This document shows positions 46,871 to 57,012 of a stretch of DNA of 64,000 bases, piece after piece. This DNA is from Cheiracanthium punctorium (taxonomy: Eukaryota > Arthropoda > Arachnida > Araneae > Cheiracanthiidae): the NCBI GenBank assembly GCA_038373885.1, contig JAWZYV010013178.1, forward strand, positions 1 through 64,000, written 5' to 3'. The stretch's first letter is position 1. Each line of letters opens with the position of its first letter. Under the pieces are notes generated by a model. It worked only from the letters and a program-made list of their open reading frames with translations. It was not told where the DNA came from and searched no databases. The translations under genes were made by a program, and so were the position numbers.

Positions 46871-48582
46871 CATGACATTTTTAATCCAAATTAATTCTTT
46901 TGCTGCTTCCGTAAGTGCTACAAACTCTGCTTCCATTGTGGAAAGACATTTTTGTTTGAAAGTCTTCCATGAAATTGGAGCTTTATCTATGAACAAAATG
47001 TAACCTCCTATGGAAACCCTATCGATTAGCTGCAAAATCGGAGTCAGAAAAACATTTTAAATTTTTAATATTGTATAGCTCGAGTTTATAGTCTATTGTG
47101 CTTTTAAGATACCCTAGTAATTTTAACAAAGCTTCCCAATGTTTCATTCCTGAATTATTTTGGAATTGGGATAACAGATTTACTGCGTAGCTAATATCGG
47201 GTCTGGTTCTATTGGCAATAAAAGCTAAACTACCTATTAGACTACGATACGGAATTTTAGTCATTTCATCAAATTCTTGGCTGGTGGTTGGGGAATCTAG
47301 TTTTGATAAAACCTGTCCTTTGAGTATCGGTAGCGATCTTACGGCATAATTAAACTTCTCGTATTGCTTACAGACCTTAGTTATATAAAGTTTTTGGTGC
47401 ATAAAAAAATTTGTCCTCATTTTCCTCTATTTCTATACCCAATAATTTTTTTGTCTTCCCTAATACCTTTAAGTCGAAATGACTTAATGTAATTCAATGT
47501 AAATGTAATTCAATACCAATGTCTATATCCTTTGCGGTTTTTGCAAATAACACAATGTCATCTACATACAATAGTAATATCAGATTCTTTTTAAATGTAT
47601 AAGTGCAATTGCACCAATCTATGTAAAGTTCATTTTTAACAAAATGTCATTGACTTCTTCAAACCATTGTCTACCCAACTGGTGTAGACCATATAGGGCT
47701 TTTTTAAGCCGACAAACTTTATTAGGATAATCTTTTATAAAGCCATCTGGCTGATACATAAAAATTTCACTGTCCAAATTTGCATATAAGTATGCGTTGT
47801 TAATATCAAGTTGCACATTAAACCATTTAAAATAACATACGAATATACAAAAAACATTCTTATACAAAAATTTACTACTGGAGAAAAGACCTCATCATAA
47901 GTTTTGCCCTTGACCTGATCATAACCTTGAGCAACTAACCTTGCTTTAAAATGCATTATTTCACCATTTTCATTAAATTTTAATGTGTAAACCCATCTGC
48001 TTCCCAAGATCTTAACATTTTCAGGAGGGTCGACCAATTCCCAAACCTCTCTGTAGTTCATTGCAGCGATTTCTTGCATCATAGCTTTTTCCCATTCAGC
48101 GGACTCTGGGCATTTTATCGCTTCGCGATAGGATTTGGGTATTTTTACTTCTGCAAGATTAGACTCGTTACGTTTCAACAGGTTTCAACTTCACCCGATG
48201 AATTATCTTTAGTACTAAAATTAAATAAACTACTATCATATTCAATGTTATTTTGTTTGCAATAGTCCATTACATTAGCATACGATCTTAACCTAATATG
48301 TGTTCCCTGTATTCCATAGTATATATCTGTTCTACTCTTATCCTTACGCTCTTTTGCCAAAAGTGTCCAGGCAATGCTTGAACACGAAGTTACTTACGAA
48401 GACTTGATTCTACCTGCTCATTTGCATCTTTATTTAAATCTATTTTTTCTGGTTGGGAACTCTCCTTTTCACTTGTTTCTTGAGACACCTATTGAAGACG
48501 TTTTTCTAAACTTTCCCTTACAAAATCAAAGTAGTCTTCCTCTGTTAAAGTTTTTTATTTGGGAATACCTTATTCCCCCGTA

Positions 48583-48629
48583 AACGATATATATTTCGGT
48601 TACACACATAACCATCATCAGTCGTTTCT
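48583..48629 (-). ncRNA. hammerhead ribozyme motif, insertion B0 left arm
   Basis: Exact mirror of the right-arm motif at 48674-48718, read on the minus strand. Confidence 0.6.
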
Positions 48630-48673
48630 GGATCTCACACTTTGTCTCACACACATCAAAGTGTGAGATCCAG

Positions 48674-48718
48674 AAACGACTGATGATGGTTATGTGTGTA
48701 ACCGAAATATATATCGTT
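48674..48718 (+). ncRNA. hammerhead ribozyme motif, insertion B0 right arm
   Basis: CTGATGA at 48680, stem II GGTTA/TAACC, GAAA, stem III AT-ATAT-AT, then C and GTTT, which can pair with AAAC upstream as stem I with a GA bulge. Stem II and III pairs differ from those at 45.8 and 55.1 kb while pairing is kept. Confidence 0.65.
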
Positions 48719-49331
48719 TACGGGGGAATAAGGTATTCCCAAATAAAAAACTTTAACTGATTAATCCGCCGTATTAAATAATGTTTTATATGTTTTTATT
48801 AGTAGTCTTCCTCATCGGGATAGTCTGGGATTATAAATTTAAATTCTGGGTATTTCAAAACTCTCCGACTTGACGTCGCATCCACCCCCCTTTTGTTCTT
48901 CTCAAAACGTACGTTAATAGTTTCTACGATTTTTGATTCTTCAGTTAACCATATTCAGTACCCTTTTGATTGTTGAGCATACCCTAACATAATACCGAGT
49001 TTGGCTCGCATATCTAGCTTTTTCCTCAGTTGGTCTGGCTTTTGTTGGGAACTCCAACAAAAGCAAGGCATCCGAATCGTTTGAGGTGGGTGACGGAAGG
49101 TTTTCTTCCCCCATACAGTTCAAATGGCGTCTTTGCTTGCCCTTTATGGCACAGCCTATTCCAGACATAAGAAAAACACATGAGGACTTCGCCCCAAAAC
49201 TTTTTAGACACTCCACTTGCTTCTAACAATGTTTTAATCCCATCTAATGCTGTTAAGTTACACCTTTCAGCTATCCCGTTCATTTCTGGGCTGTATGGAT
49301 TGGTTATTTCATGCTTTATTCCTAGCTTCTC

Positions 49332-49729
49332 AAAAAAAAAAAAAAAAAATCAATGTATATTTAGTTAAAATCAAGCATGGAGAAACCTTAGTATAAAGTT
49401 AAAATCTCATTAAAAGCCATAAAATCTCCGTAAAAGTTTAAAAGACGAACCATTTAGCACTTTCGGTAGCTAGGTCGCTGCCATCTTCAGAACTGAGCTC
49501 GTTCCCCACTTCCCAACTCGAGCCACGTCTCCTCTATCTGCGCATGCGTCATGTCGTTGACGGTGCCCTCTTGTGTTATTATTTCTAACGCTTCCCGTTT
49601 TAAACTATAACTGTGGTTATAGTATTTGGCTATTTTCTTAACATTTACAAAATCTATATCAATATTTTCTTTTAATGCTAGGCGGGAGAGGGCAGTACTT
49701 TGTCTACTAGTGTTGTGCTACTCACTCAC
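49332..49729. other. non-coding stretch
   Basis: Begins with an A run (49333-49349) that truncates the copia remnant. No gene or known repeat seen. Confidence 0.5.
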
Positions 49730-50130
49730 GAGGCGGTTCAAATGACCTATTCAATTGGGTAAAAGAGGGAGTACCTCGTTTTCCCGATTTGAAGTGGTTC
49801 AAATTCTGAAGTGGTTCAAAAATTCTGAGGCACCTCAAAGTTTCGCGGTTCAACTTTTTAAGGTACCTCAAAGATTTGAAGTGGTTCAACTTTTGAAGTT
49901 GTTCAAAAATTGTGAGGAACTGCGAAGTTTTGTCGCAGTTCAACTTTTTGAAGTGCCTCGAAATTTTGTCGTGTGAGGGAGAAGAGGCGAAGCGTATTTG
50001 AAGTACCTCAAATTTTGTCGTGTTTCAGCTTCGTGAAGTAAAGGAGAGGAAGAGGGTTTTGAAGCGGCTGAAAATTTTGTAGTGTCGCGGTCTGCTTCAA
50101 GAGGGGGGGAGATGAAAAAAGGCGGAGGAT
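49730..50130. repeat. GAAGTGGTTCAA / ACCTCAAA short-period repeat
   Basis: Irregular repeats of GAAGTGGTTCAA, TTTTGAGGYACCTCAAA and related words. Repeats are complementary to each other, so both strands give repetitive ORFs of about 73 codons; these are not genes. Confidence 0.75.
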
Positions 50131-50559
50131 CGTATCATGGATGACGCGTTAGGTTACGGAAGCAAGAATGAAGATTGATTTACAATTTGGGGAAGACAGA
50201 GGGAGCTGTGCTGCGGGATGTGAGATTGCTTTTGTCTCTTTCATAGAAAGGGCGCGGCTCCTCTCCCGACTTCCACAGACGCTACATTACCTAGAAATGT
50301 CAACTGTATTTAAATTCAAGCCGATATATTCAAAATCCTCTTTAAATGTGTTCAGTTAAAAAAATACACATCAGACTTCCTTCTTTTTATTTTATTTATT
50401 CATTTTTGTTTGTTTGTTAAATGCACGAAATCTTTATGAAAGGGGCGATGACAGATACAGAAAACTATTTCTCATTTTCCTTAAAAGAAATTTTGTAATT
50501 TTCTCATAAATGTGTCAGTACAGAGATTTTTCCCTGGCACATTTGTTTTAGATATAAAT
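50131..50559. other. non-coding stretch
   Basis: Mixed sequence, including a GC-richer part at 50190-50290 and AT-rich sequence after. No gene, RNA or repeat recognised. Confidence 0.45.
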
Positions 50560-51905
50560 GTTACAGTGAAAACCCGAAATCGGTCAAAACCCGAATTAAC
50601 TAGTGAAAACGCGTTCTGACTGAGTGCATCAGGGAAAACCCGAATTAACTAGGCAAAACGCGTTCTGACTGACAGCGCTAGGCAAAACCCGAATTAACTA
50701 GGGAAAACCCGTTTTATTGGAGTAGCGGTAACACGTTTTCGAGGGGCCCCTACAGCAGAGGCATATTTTCCAGGGGGCCCCCTACAGCGATGGCCGAACC
50801 CACTGATTTTTTTCGGGTCTCGCAAAGGGCCAGCTTTAGCATATTTTCAAGGGAGCCCCCTTAAGTGATAGCCGGACGCAGTAATAGGGAGTTTGTGCAT
50901 ACCGTTTCTTCCTACGCTAACGCTAACGCTATCCGCTATACGGAGTATTTTGACCAACCATGTTTCGCATTTTATGCGTGCGCATGCGCTTTATTGTCCA
51001 ATGTCATTTAACGTTAGCGTTACCGTGAGTGAAACCGGGCCTGCACAAACTCCCTAATGTTTTTTGGGTCTCGCAAAGGACCAGCGTTAGCATATTTTCC
51101 AGGGGGGCCCCTACAGCGGTGCCGGACCCACTGATGTTTGTTTGTGTCTCGCAAAGGGACAGCATTAGCATATTTTCGAGGGGCCCCCTAAAGCGACGGC
51201 CGGACCCAGTGATGTTTTTTTGGGTCTCGCAAAGGGCCAGCGTTAGCATATTTTCGAGGGGGCCCCTTGAAGTGATGGCCGGACACACTGATATTTTTTG
51301 GGTCTCGCAGAGGGCCAGCGTTAGCACATTTTCCAGGGGGCCCCTACATCGGTGGCCGGACCCACTGATGATTTTTTGGGTCTCGCAAGGGGACAGCGTT
51401 AGCATATTTTCGAGGGGCCCCCTAAAGTGATGACCGGACCCATTGATGTTTCTTTGGGTCTCGCAGGGGACCAGCGTTAGCATATTTTCCAGGGGGCCCC
51501 TACAATGGTGGCCGGACCCACTGATGTTTTTTTGGGTCTCGCAGAGGGCCAGCGTTAGCATATTTTCGAGGGGGGCCCCTACAGCGGTGGCCGGACACAG
51601 TGAGGACTTTTGGGTCTCGCAAAGGGCCAGCAATAGCATATTTTCGAAGGGAGAGCAAGATCCAATTTTTAGTGGATAAAGCATTAACATTCCTGAATTC
51701 ACATGGGAAAACATGGGGTCCGGCCACCACTGTAGGGGGGCCCCCTTTCGAAAATATGCTAACACTGGCTCTTTGCGAGACCCAAAAAAAATCAGTGGGT
51801 CTAGCCATCGCTTTAGGGGGCCCCCTGGAAAATAAGCCTCCGCTGTAGGGGCCCCTCGAAAACGTGCTACCGCTACTCGAATAAAACGGGTTTTCCCTAG
51901 TTCCT
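50560..51905. repeat. 78-bp minisatellite with inverted borders
   Basis: Left border has about four units of AAAACCCGAATTAACTAG; then about nine 78-bp units on GGGTCTCGCAAAGGGCCAGC, GTTAGCATATTTTC and GGCCGGACCCACTGATG; then an inverted unit (51690-51840) and an inverted border AAAACGGGTTTTCCCTAG. The borders 50694-50770 and about 51830-51895 are inverted copies, so the array may be the inside of a TIR element. Long ORFs on both strands arise from the unit length being a multiple of three. Confidence 0.85.
50886..51055. mobile_element. PIF/Harbinger-like MITE in the minisatellite
   Basis: 170 bp with 14-bp perfect inverted ends AGGGAGTTTGTGCA, flanked by AAT on both sides (50883-50885 and 51056-51058). 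Excision in silico restores the array unit CAGTAATGTTTTTTGGG. The three-bp duplication fits PIF/Harbinger, although the usual target is TWA. Confidence 0.75.
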
Positions 51906-52609
51906 GCCTATAATCTGCATCGGCGCATAATCCGCAACCGGTTTTATTAGCTCAGAAAAAAAATTACATCGTATAATCCGCGGCATCGTATTATCCGCGG
52001 ATATTCTGAAGCAGACTATCAATACTTTTCAAAATTACATCGGTAGTGTTAACGCACGTCGATTTCGGCATACAACACATTTTGTGCTAAATTGATGAGA
52101 AATAAACTATAAAAATTGAAATTGGTACTGAAAAAAAATAAATACAAAGAAAATTTACTGTAGACTTAAAAAAAATTAGTGTAAACAAAGGTATAATTTT
52201 GTAGCTGTTCCCCTGCTTTCAATCATCGCAGCGCATATTCCTTTCCCATGCTATTCTGCCCGTCATCTAATGACGTAACAGGAGAGCTCCCCTCCCCCCC
52301 TTCCTCTCTTGAGTTTCTGTTCAGAGATAACACGGTTGAATCATTGGAATGCAGAAGGGGAATATTAATTAATGCTATCCACACAGAGCTGACGTGTTTA
52401 TTTTTCTCCTGCAGGTGTAAAATGTTTTGTTTTTGTATGTACGTCCGTTGTATGAGTTTTGAGAGCATTTCATCTGCTTGTTTTTTTATATATCACCACA
52501 ATTCATGGAATTATTGATATCCTCTGGCAGTTTGAAATTTGTAACCCCCCCCCCCTTCCGTTCTCAGTTACGGTTCACAGTAAGAGTTAATCAATCTTTT
52601 AAGAAGATC

Positions 52610-52640
<31 letters not shown>

Positions 52641-52719
52641 ATAATAATAAATAAATAAATAAATAAGAGGGAAGCTGAAATTTTCCCGTTAAATACCAGA
52701 TAATCTAGCTTTTACTGTA
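51906..52719. other. non-coding stretch with short repeats
   Basis: ATAATCCGC words recur three to four times at 51910-52010, suggesting a pogo-like terminus. C runs at 52543-52554 and 52611-52630 and AAAT/AAT repeats to 52667 follow. Complementary ORFs near 52223-52517 have no family support. Confidence 0.5.
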
Positions 52720-53575
52720 GTAAGAATTTGAACTTAACTATATCTATTTTAACTTTGTCACACATATTTGTATCTTACCAACTTTGTAATGAATAAAGAG
52801 TACTGCGCATATTTTTCAAAGATACAGGAATTTCTCTTCTGTTCTTTTTCATTGTGCCGACCAAGGTTGTATTTTTAGATTTTAGCATTTGTGCTAATTT
52901 TATGCTAGTAAAATAGTTATCTGTGGTAATATTTCTCCCTTTGTTTAAATGGGGCTCTGTTAATTTCATAACAACATTTTCAGATAAACGTAATTGAGGA
53001 TTTGCTGTTTCATCTTTTCCTAGATAAGGAAATCCATTCAAGAGATATTTAGTGTCAACGTCAACAGATAACCAAAATTTTATCCCGAATTTATCAGGTT
53101 TATTAGGCATATACTGTGTAAATTTACATCTAGATTTAGATGGGAACAATTGTTCGTCTACTGTGATATTTTGCCCAGGCCGATAGCATGTTTCACAGTT
53201 TTCAATGAATTTATTTCATATTTCTGATGCGAGAGCAAACTTATCTGTCTGTAGTCGTGTGGATCTTGTTGTCTTTTCATGGTACCTCAAATATCTTTTT
53301 ATTTCTTTGAATCTATCTCTTGAGATAGTTTCTTTGTAAAATGGTATTCCCCATGCTTCTGACCATAAAGAATATAAATCCAAACTCTTTGCTCCTATTG
53401 CTCCTCGAACGTATAGTATAGCAACAAAGGCATCTAACTCAGCCAGTGATACACTCCAGTTTTCATTTCCAAGTTGCCGATGGGCTTCTGACTCTGTACA
53501 TTTTTTTATATGTAACATGATATCATCCTTGTTAGGAAAAAAGAACTTGAGTCTCGCACTTGAGTTGAACTTCTG
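52720..53575 (-). pseudogene. piggyBac transposase remnant
   Basis: Minus-strand frames show the transposase N-terminal half (WSVSLAELDAFVAILYVRG, YKETISRDRFKEIKRYLR; 53518-53216), then GQNITVDEQLFPSKSR with the first catalytic Asp, MPNKPDKFGIKFW, and NITTDNYFTSIKLA with the second Asp (53149-52775). There is a stop between the two pieces and another after TLYSLQSW. The third catalytic Asp and the Cys-rich C-terminus are missing. It belongs to a different lineage from the element at 22 kb. Confidence 0.88.
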
Positions 53576-53631
53576 TCTCCCGTTCGCGTGCTTTCGTTAG
53601 CATGTTTATGTTTTGCAATCGGCATTGCCAT

Positions 53632-54032
53632 GTTGCTGCATGCATCTCTATCCGGCTAAATTGCCGTGTGTGTTATTGAGCCAGTATGACGTTACCTTGG
53701 CGTCATCTCCTGCACTCAGTTCTTCGGGATCGTAGTGCGTTCACAAACTATTTAAGCATTCATTTTTTTCTTCCCCTACATCGTCGGCAGTATGTAAATT
53801 TATGTTAATGTATTATGTTGTGGTATAAAAGGTGATGCGCGATGTGTTTCGTACTTGACATTCTTCCGAGTTCTTCATGCTGTTTGTACGGAGCGGTTGC
53901 TCCTGAAATGTTGTTTTATGCTCAAATATGTGAGCAATTATGTCCGGAATTCCTTTTAAATAAATTTTAACTTAACTTAAATAGTATGAAGTATTTTTTT
54001 ATAATTCCACTGCTCTTTCACTCTGTAAAACA
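53632..54032 (+). repeat. probable copia 5' LTR
   Basis: Contains GGTATAAAAGG (TATA box, about 53821) and AATAAA (about 53959), ends TAAAACA at 54032 and is followed at once by the primer-binding site. The left boundary is uncertain; TGTTGCTGCA at 53632 is one candidate. Confidence 0.5.
53821..53831 (+). promoter_or_regulatory. TATA box in copia LTR
   Basis: GGTATAAAAGG about 140 bases before AATAAA, the normal U3/R layout of a retrotransposon LTR. Confidence 0.45.
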
Positions 54033-54048
54033 CGGGGTTATGGGCCAC
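54033..54048 (+). promoter_or_regulatory. copia primer-binding site, initiator-Met tRNA type
   Basis: CGGGGTTATGGGCCAC next to the LTR end; GGGTTATGGGCC is complementary to the anticodon stem-loop of initiator tRNA-Met and matches the site of the element at 16.2 kb. Sets the strand of this copia as plus. Confidence 0.65.
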
Positions 54049-54841
54049 AAACATGCCCTACCTGCTTGTTTAGTTCCAGTATTAATGAAGTTTAAAAACT
54101 CGTTTAATAAGACATGCTGATGTTGCAACAAGTCCTCGATGCCTGCTCTGAACCAATGTATGCCTCTTTGGTGGTAATTCTCTTCGACAAAGGTGTTTGA
54201 GTCTTCAGATTTTTCCTAAAGAATTTTCAAGTGCTGTGATTTTTCAAGGTGGTTTTTGCTGAGCCGACGTTTAAGATGGCGGGCCTTGTTCGCTTCAGTG
54301 GTTGCAGTGTCATGGCTGACTGGGATCTTCCCTTCCCCGGCTTTCCAAACGGGTCTAAAAGCCCTTATAAGCGGTAGTTCGCATTCCTTCCGCCTTGGCG
54401 TAGTTATATGCCCTGAACAGAGCGATTTAAAGGGCCAGTCCATATGATTAAAAGGGCATTAAAACTGTCAAAAATGCTTGATTAAATTTTTTTTTGTTTT
54501 GTTTAAACAGAATGTATCTTTATCTATAAATATTTTGAAACGTTTCTTCATCCATGCACATATTGAAAAAAAATTTAAGAAATTGTTAGTTGGTTAATGC
54601 TTTTAGGAGCTTCTTCGACATGTAATAAATTAATAATAAATAAATATATTAATTTATGTTTTATTTAAATCTTCAGAAGACTGTAATACTTTTTAAAGAC
54701 TTGTTTTTCGGAACTCCTACATATTTTAATATATTAATACAGCATTCTCCCTATACGTAAAAAACACTCAAAATACTGGGGTTAAACGATAAAATAAATA
54801 AAAACTTTGTGAAAAAAACACACATAAAATGTAACTTATAA

Positions 54842-54890
54842 TAGTTACGATCGTTTCGACCAAAAAATTCTTTCGGTCTGCATCAGAAAA
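54842..54890 (-). ncRNA. hammerhead ribozyme motif, fold-back left arm 1
   Basis: Minus strand: CTGATGCA, stem II GACC/GGTC, GAAA, stem III AC-GATC-GT then A. Core position 9 is C instead of A, so activity may be reduced. Confidence 0.58.
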
Positions 54891-54902
54891 AGTCCGAGAC
54901 GC

Positions 54903-55033
54903 AGGGGCGTAGCCAGAGGGGGGCTGCTGCCCCCCGCCCCGAAATGGGACAATTTACTTAGCTTACAATTTGATATTTAGCTTACAATTGAACTTTAGCT
55001 TTAAATTTGATACCCAGCCCACCCCGAAATGAA
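54903..55033. mobile_element. hAT-like MITE between hammerheads (left arm)
   Basis: CAGGGGCGTAGCCA...TGGCTACGCCACTG ends with a G/C-rich interior. It separates the two inverted hammerhead motifs of this arm. Flanks share CGAGAC. The counterpart in the right arm is at about 56800-56954. Confidence 0.65.
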
Positions 55034-55067
55034 ATCCTGGCTACGCCACTGCGCGAGACGAAGGTCG

Positions 55068-55117
55068 TTCTCTGATGAAGACTGAAAGAATTTTTGGTCG
55101 AAACAATCGTAACGAAG
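55068..55117 (+). ncRNA. hammerhead ribozyme motif, fold-back left arm 2
   Basis: CTGATGA at 55072 with the invariant core, stem II GACT/GGTC, GAAA, stem III AC-AATC-GT then A. The best-conserved core among the copies. Confidence 0.65.
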
Positions 55118-55182
55118 TTACATTTTATGTGTGTTTTTTTCACAAAGTTTTTATTTTGCAATACGTATACGTATGTTCGTGT

Positions 55183-55358
55183 CAGTGGCGTAGCCAAGGG
55201 GGCATAGGGGGTCACCCCCCCTCCGATGAGAAATTTTTTGCCATACAAAATGCATATGCTTCGCTCCCTTATCACACACACTTATACACAAATGTGAGTT
55301 GCAGTAGTTGTAACACCCCCCCCCCCCACCCCAAGAAAAAATTCTCGCTACGCCACTG
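55183..55358. mobile_element. hAT-like MITE with 8-bp TSD (left arm)
   Basis: CAGTGGCGTAGCCA start and inverted TACGCCACTG end, flanked by GTTCGTGT (55175-55182) and GTTCGTAT (55359-55366). The eight-bp duplication and CAGTGGCG ends fit hAT. Mirror copy at 56477-56648. Confidence 0.78.
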
Positions 55359-55789
55359 GTTCGTATTATTAGGTTTTGGTTTAGTATACCCATGGCAAGG
55401 ATAAATTTTAATATTTTTGTGCTTTAACGAATTATTCTAATAATCAAAATAGGCGCCAGCAGGGGATCCAGGTGGGGGGTGCACGTGCCCCCTGTCAGAG
55501 AGCCAGTGACCCTTGTTCATTCGTCGGAGAATTTTTAAGATAAGAAATAATCCAATTTTTAGGCCAATTTTCATTTTGAAATATTTAAAAGAAAAACTAA
55601 TTTTGTAGTACTTTCGCTTTTCAAAGATTTGTGAAAGGATGCGTTTACATTTCAATCAGAAACAAAATTTCAGATTAGTGGGAGATGTTCGCAGTGGCGT
55701 GGCGTGGGGGGGGGGGCACCCGACCCAGGCAGAAAATTTCTAGAGGCGGTATAATGCCTATGGTTAAATTATTTTAAGAAGATTAAAAT

Positions 55790-55870
55790 GTCATGGAGTT
55801 TTGGGCGGTTTTCTCCAGGTGAAACATGAATATGCCTTAGAACCCCATAAAATGTCCTCCGACCAAGCCC
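55790..55870 (+). repeat. SINE body in fold-back left arm
   Basis: TCTCCAGGTGAAACATGAAT then TAGAACCCCATAAAATGTCC, matching the SINE core. Mirror copy at about 56265-56345. Confidence 0.55.
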
Positions 55871-56264
55871 TCCACCCTTCTACTTAAGTGTATTATTAAA
55901 AAGAAAAGAGGAAAATTCTCTGTGCAAATTATTCAGGAGCTAAGTTAAATTGTTTAAAATTACTTTAAACAGATTAACAAAAATAATAAATAAAAATCGA
56001 TAATTATATATTTTCAGTATATTTTCAGGTAGGCCCGAACGGGGGACCGTAACGCGTCCATCATCTACCATGTTCAGTGTCTTATTTACTTACTTATTTA
56101 TTTGTTGCAGTATAATTTGTTTAGATAACTGAACCCATCCTCCAGAAAAATTTCATATTTTTATTTATTATTATTTTAATCTGTTAGAGTAATTTTAAAC
56201 AATTTAACTTAACTCCTGAATAATTTGCATAGAGAATTTTCCTCTTTTTTTTTAATAATACACC

Positions 56265-56345
56265 TAAGCAGAAGGGTGGAGGGCTTTGTCGGAGGACTTT
56301 TTAAGGGGGTTCTAAGGCATATTCATGTTTCATCTGGAGAACACT
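56265..56345 (-). repeat. SINE body in fold-back right arm
   Basis: Inverse of the left-arm SINE body (GGAGGACTTTTTAAGGGGGT then ATGTTTCATCTGGAG). Confidence 0.55.
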
Positions 56346-56476
56346 GCCCAGAACTCCATGATATTTTAATCTTTTTAAAATAAGTTAACCATAGGTGTTA
56401 TACCGCCTCTAGAAATGTTCTACCCTGTTCGGGCATCCCAACCTCAATAAATAAACCAAAACCTATTAATACGAAC

Positions 56477-56648
56477 CAGTGGCATAGCCAGAATTTTTTC
56501 ATGGAGGGGGGGGGGGGTACGACTACTGCAACTCACATTTGTGTATAAGTGTACGTGATAAGGGAGCGAAGAATATGCATTTGTATGGCAAAAAATTCCT
56601 CATCGGAGGGGGTTGGTGACCCCCTATGCCCCCTTGGCTACGCCACTG
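56477..56648. mobile_element. hAT-like MITE (right arm)
   Basis: Mirror of 55183-55358, with ends CAGTGGCATAGCCA and TACGCCACTG and flanks ATACGAAC / ACACGAAC. Confidence 0.72.
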
Positions 56649-56740
56649 ACACGAACATACGTATGCACGGAAGTATAGGCAGAATAAAATAAATACAAAC
56701 TTTGTGAAAAAAACACACATAAAATGTAACTTATAATACA

Positions 56741-56790
56741 TTACCATCGTTTCGACCAAAAAATTCTTTCGGTCTTCATCAAAGACGTTC
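56741..56790 (-). ncRNA. hammerhead motif, fold-back right arm 1 (core mutated)
   Basis: Minus strand: TTGATGAA, stem II GACC/GGTC, GAAA, stem III AC-GATG-GT then A. The first core C is T, so it is predicted inactive. Confidence 0.52.
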
Positions 56791-56799
56791 GTCTTGTGC

Positions 56800-56954
56800 A
56801 GTGGCGTAGCAAGGATTTTATTTCGGGGTGGGCTGGGTATTAAATTTAAAGCTAAAAAGCTAAAGTTCATTGTAAGCTAAATATCAAATTGTAAGCTAAG
56901 TAAATTGTCCATTTCGGGGCGGGGGCAGCAGCCCCCCTCTGGCTACGCCCCTGT
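56800..56954. mobile_element. hAT-like MITE between hammerheads (right arm)
   Basis: CAGTGGCGTAGCAAGG at the left and TGGCTACGCCCCTG at the right; counterpart of 54903-55033. Confidence 0.62.
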
Positions 56955-56960
56955 GTCTCG

Positions 56961-57012
56961 GACTTTTTTGATGCAGACTGAAAGCATTTTTTGGTCGAAA
57001 CGATCGTAACTA
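56961..57012 (+). ncRNA. hammerhead motif, fold-back right arm 2 (core mutated)
   Basis: TTGATGCA, stem II GACT/GGTC, GAAA, stem III AC-GATC-GT then A. The first core C is T and core position 9 is C; predicted inactive. Confidence 0.5.

Larger units (their letters stand above)
48543..48800. mobile_element. 258-bp palindromic hammerhead insertion B0
   Basis: Perfect 101-bp arms (48544-48644 and 48657-48757) around a 12-base loop, then 43 bp of AT-rich tail. It is flanked by a 13-bp duplication AGTAGTCTTCCTC (48530-48542 and 48801-48813) within the copia remnant. The TSD length suggests target-primed retrotransposition rather than a DDE transposase. Each arm carries a hammerhead motif. Confidence 0.85.
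46865..49331 (-). pseudogene. decayed copia pol (integrase end, RT, RNase H)
   Basis: Pieces in order: integrase from the Glu block (NPYSPEMNGIAERCN, 49331-48941), linker (48360-48175), RT with GSRWVYTLKFNENG and ARLVAQGYDQVKG (48178-47735) and ALYGLHQLGRQW (47867-47619), YADD-region remains, then RNase H with GSLAFIANRTRPDISYAV (47420-47019), GGYILFIDKAPISWKTF and STMEAEF. Several stops and frame breaks. It is truncated upstream at an A run (49333-49349), interrupted by a 258-bp hammerhead insertion (48543-48800), and fused downstream to gypsy RT. Confidence 0.88.

Noticed and set aside
50740..51690. CRISPR-like array
   Set aside because: Units are contiguous, with no unique spacers, and the context is eukaryotic transposon sequence.
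51004..51765. 253-codon ORF on the minus strand and matching plus-strand ORFs
   Set aside because: They only translate the 78-bp minisatellite, in several frames and on both strands; no family or start context supports coding.
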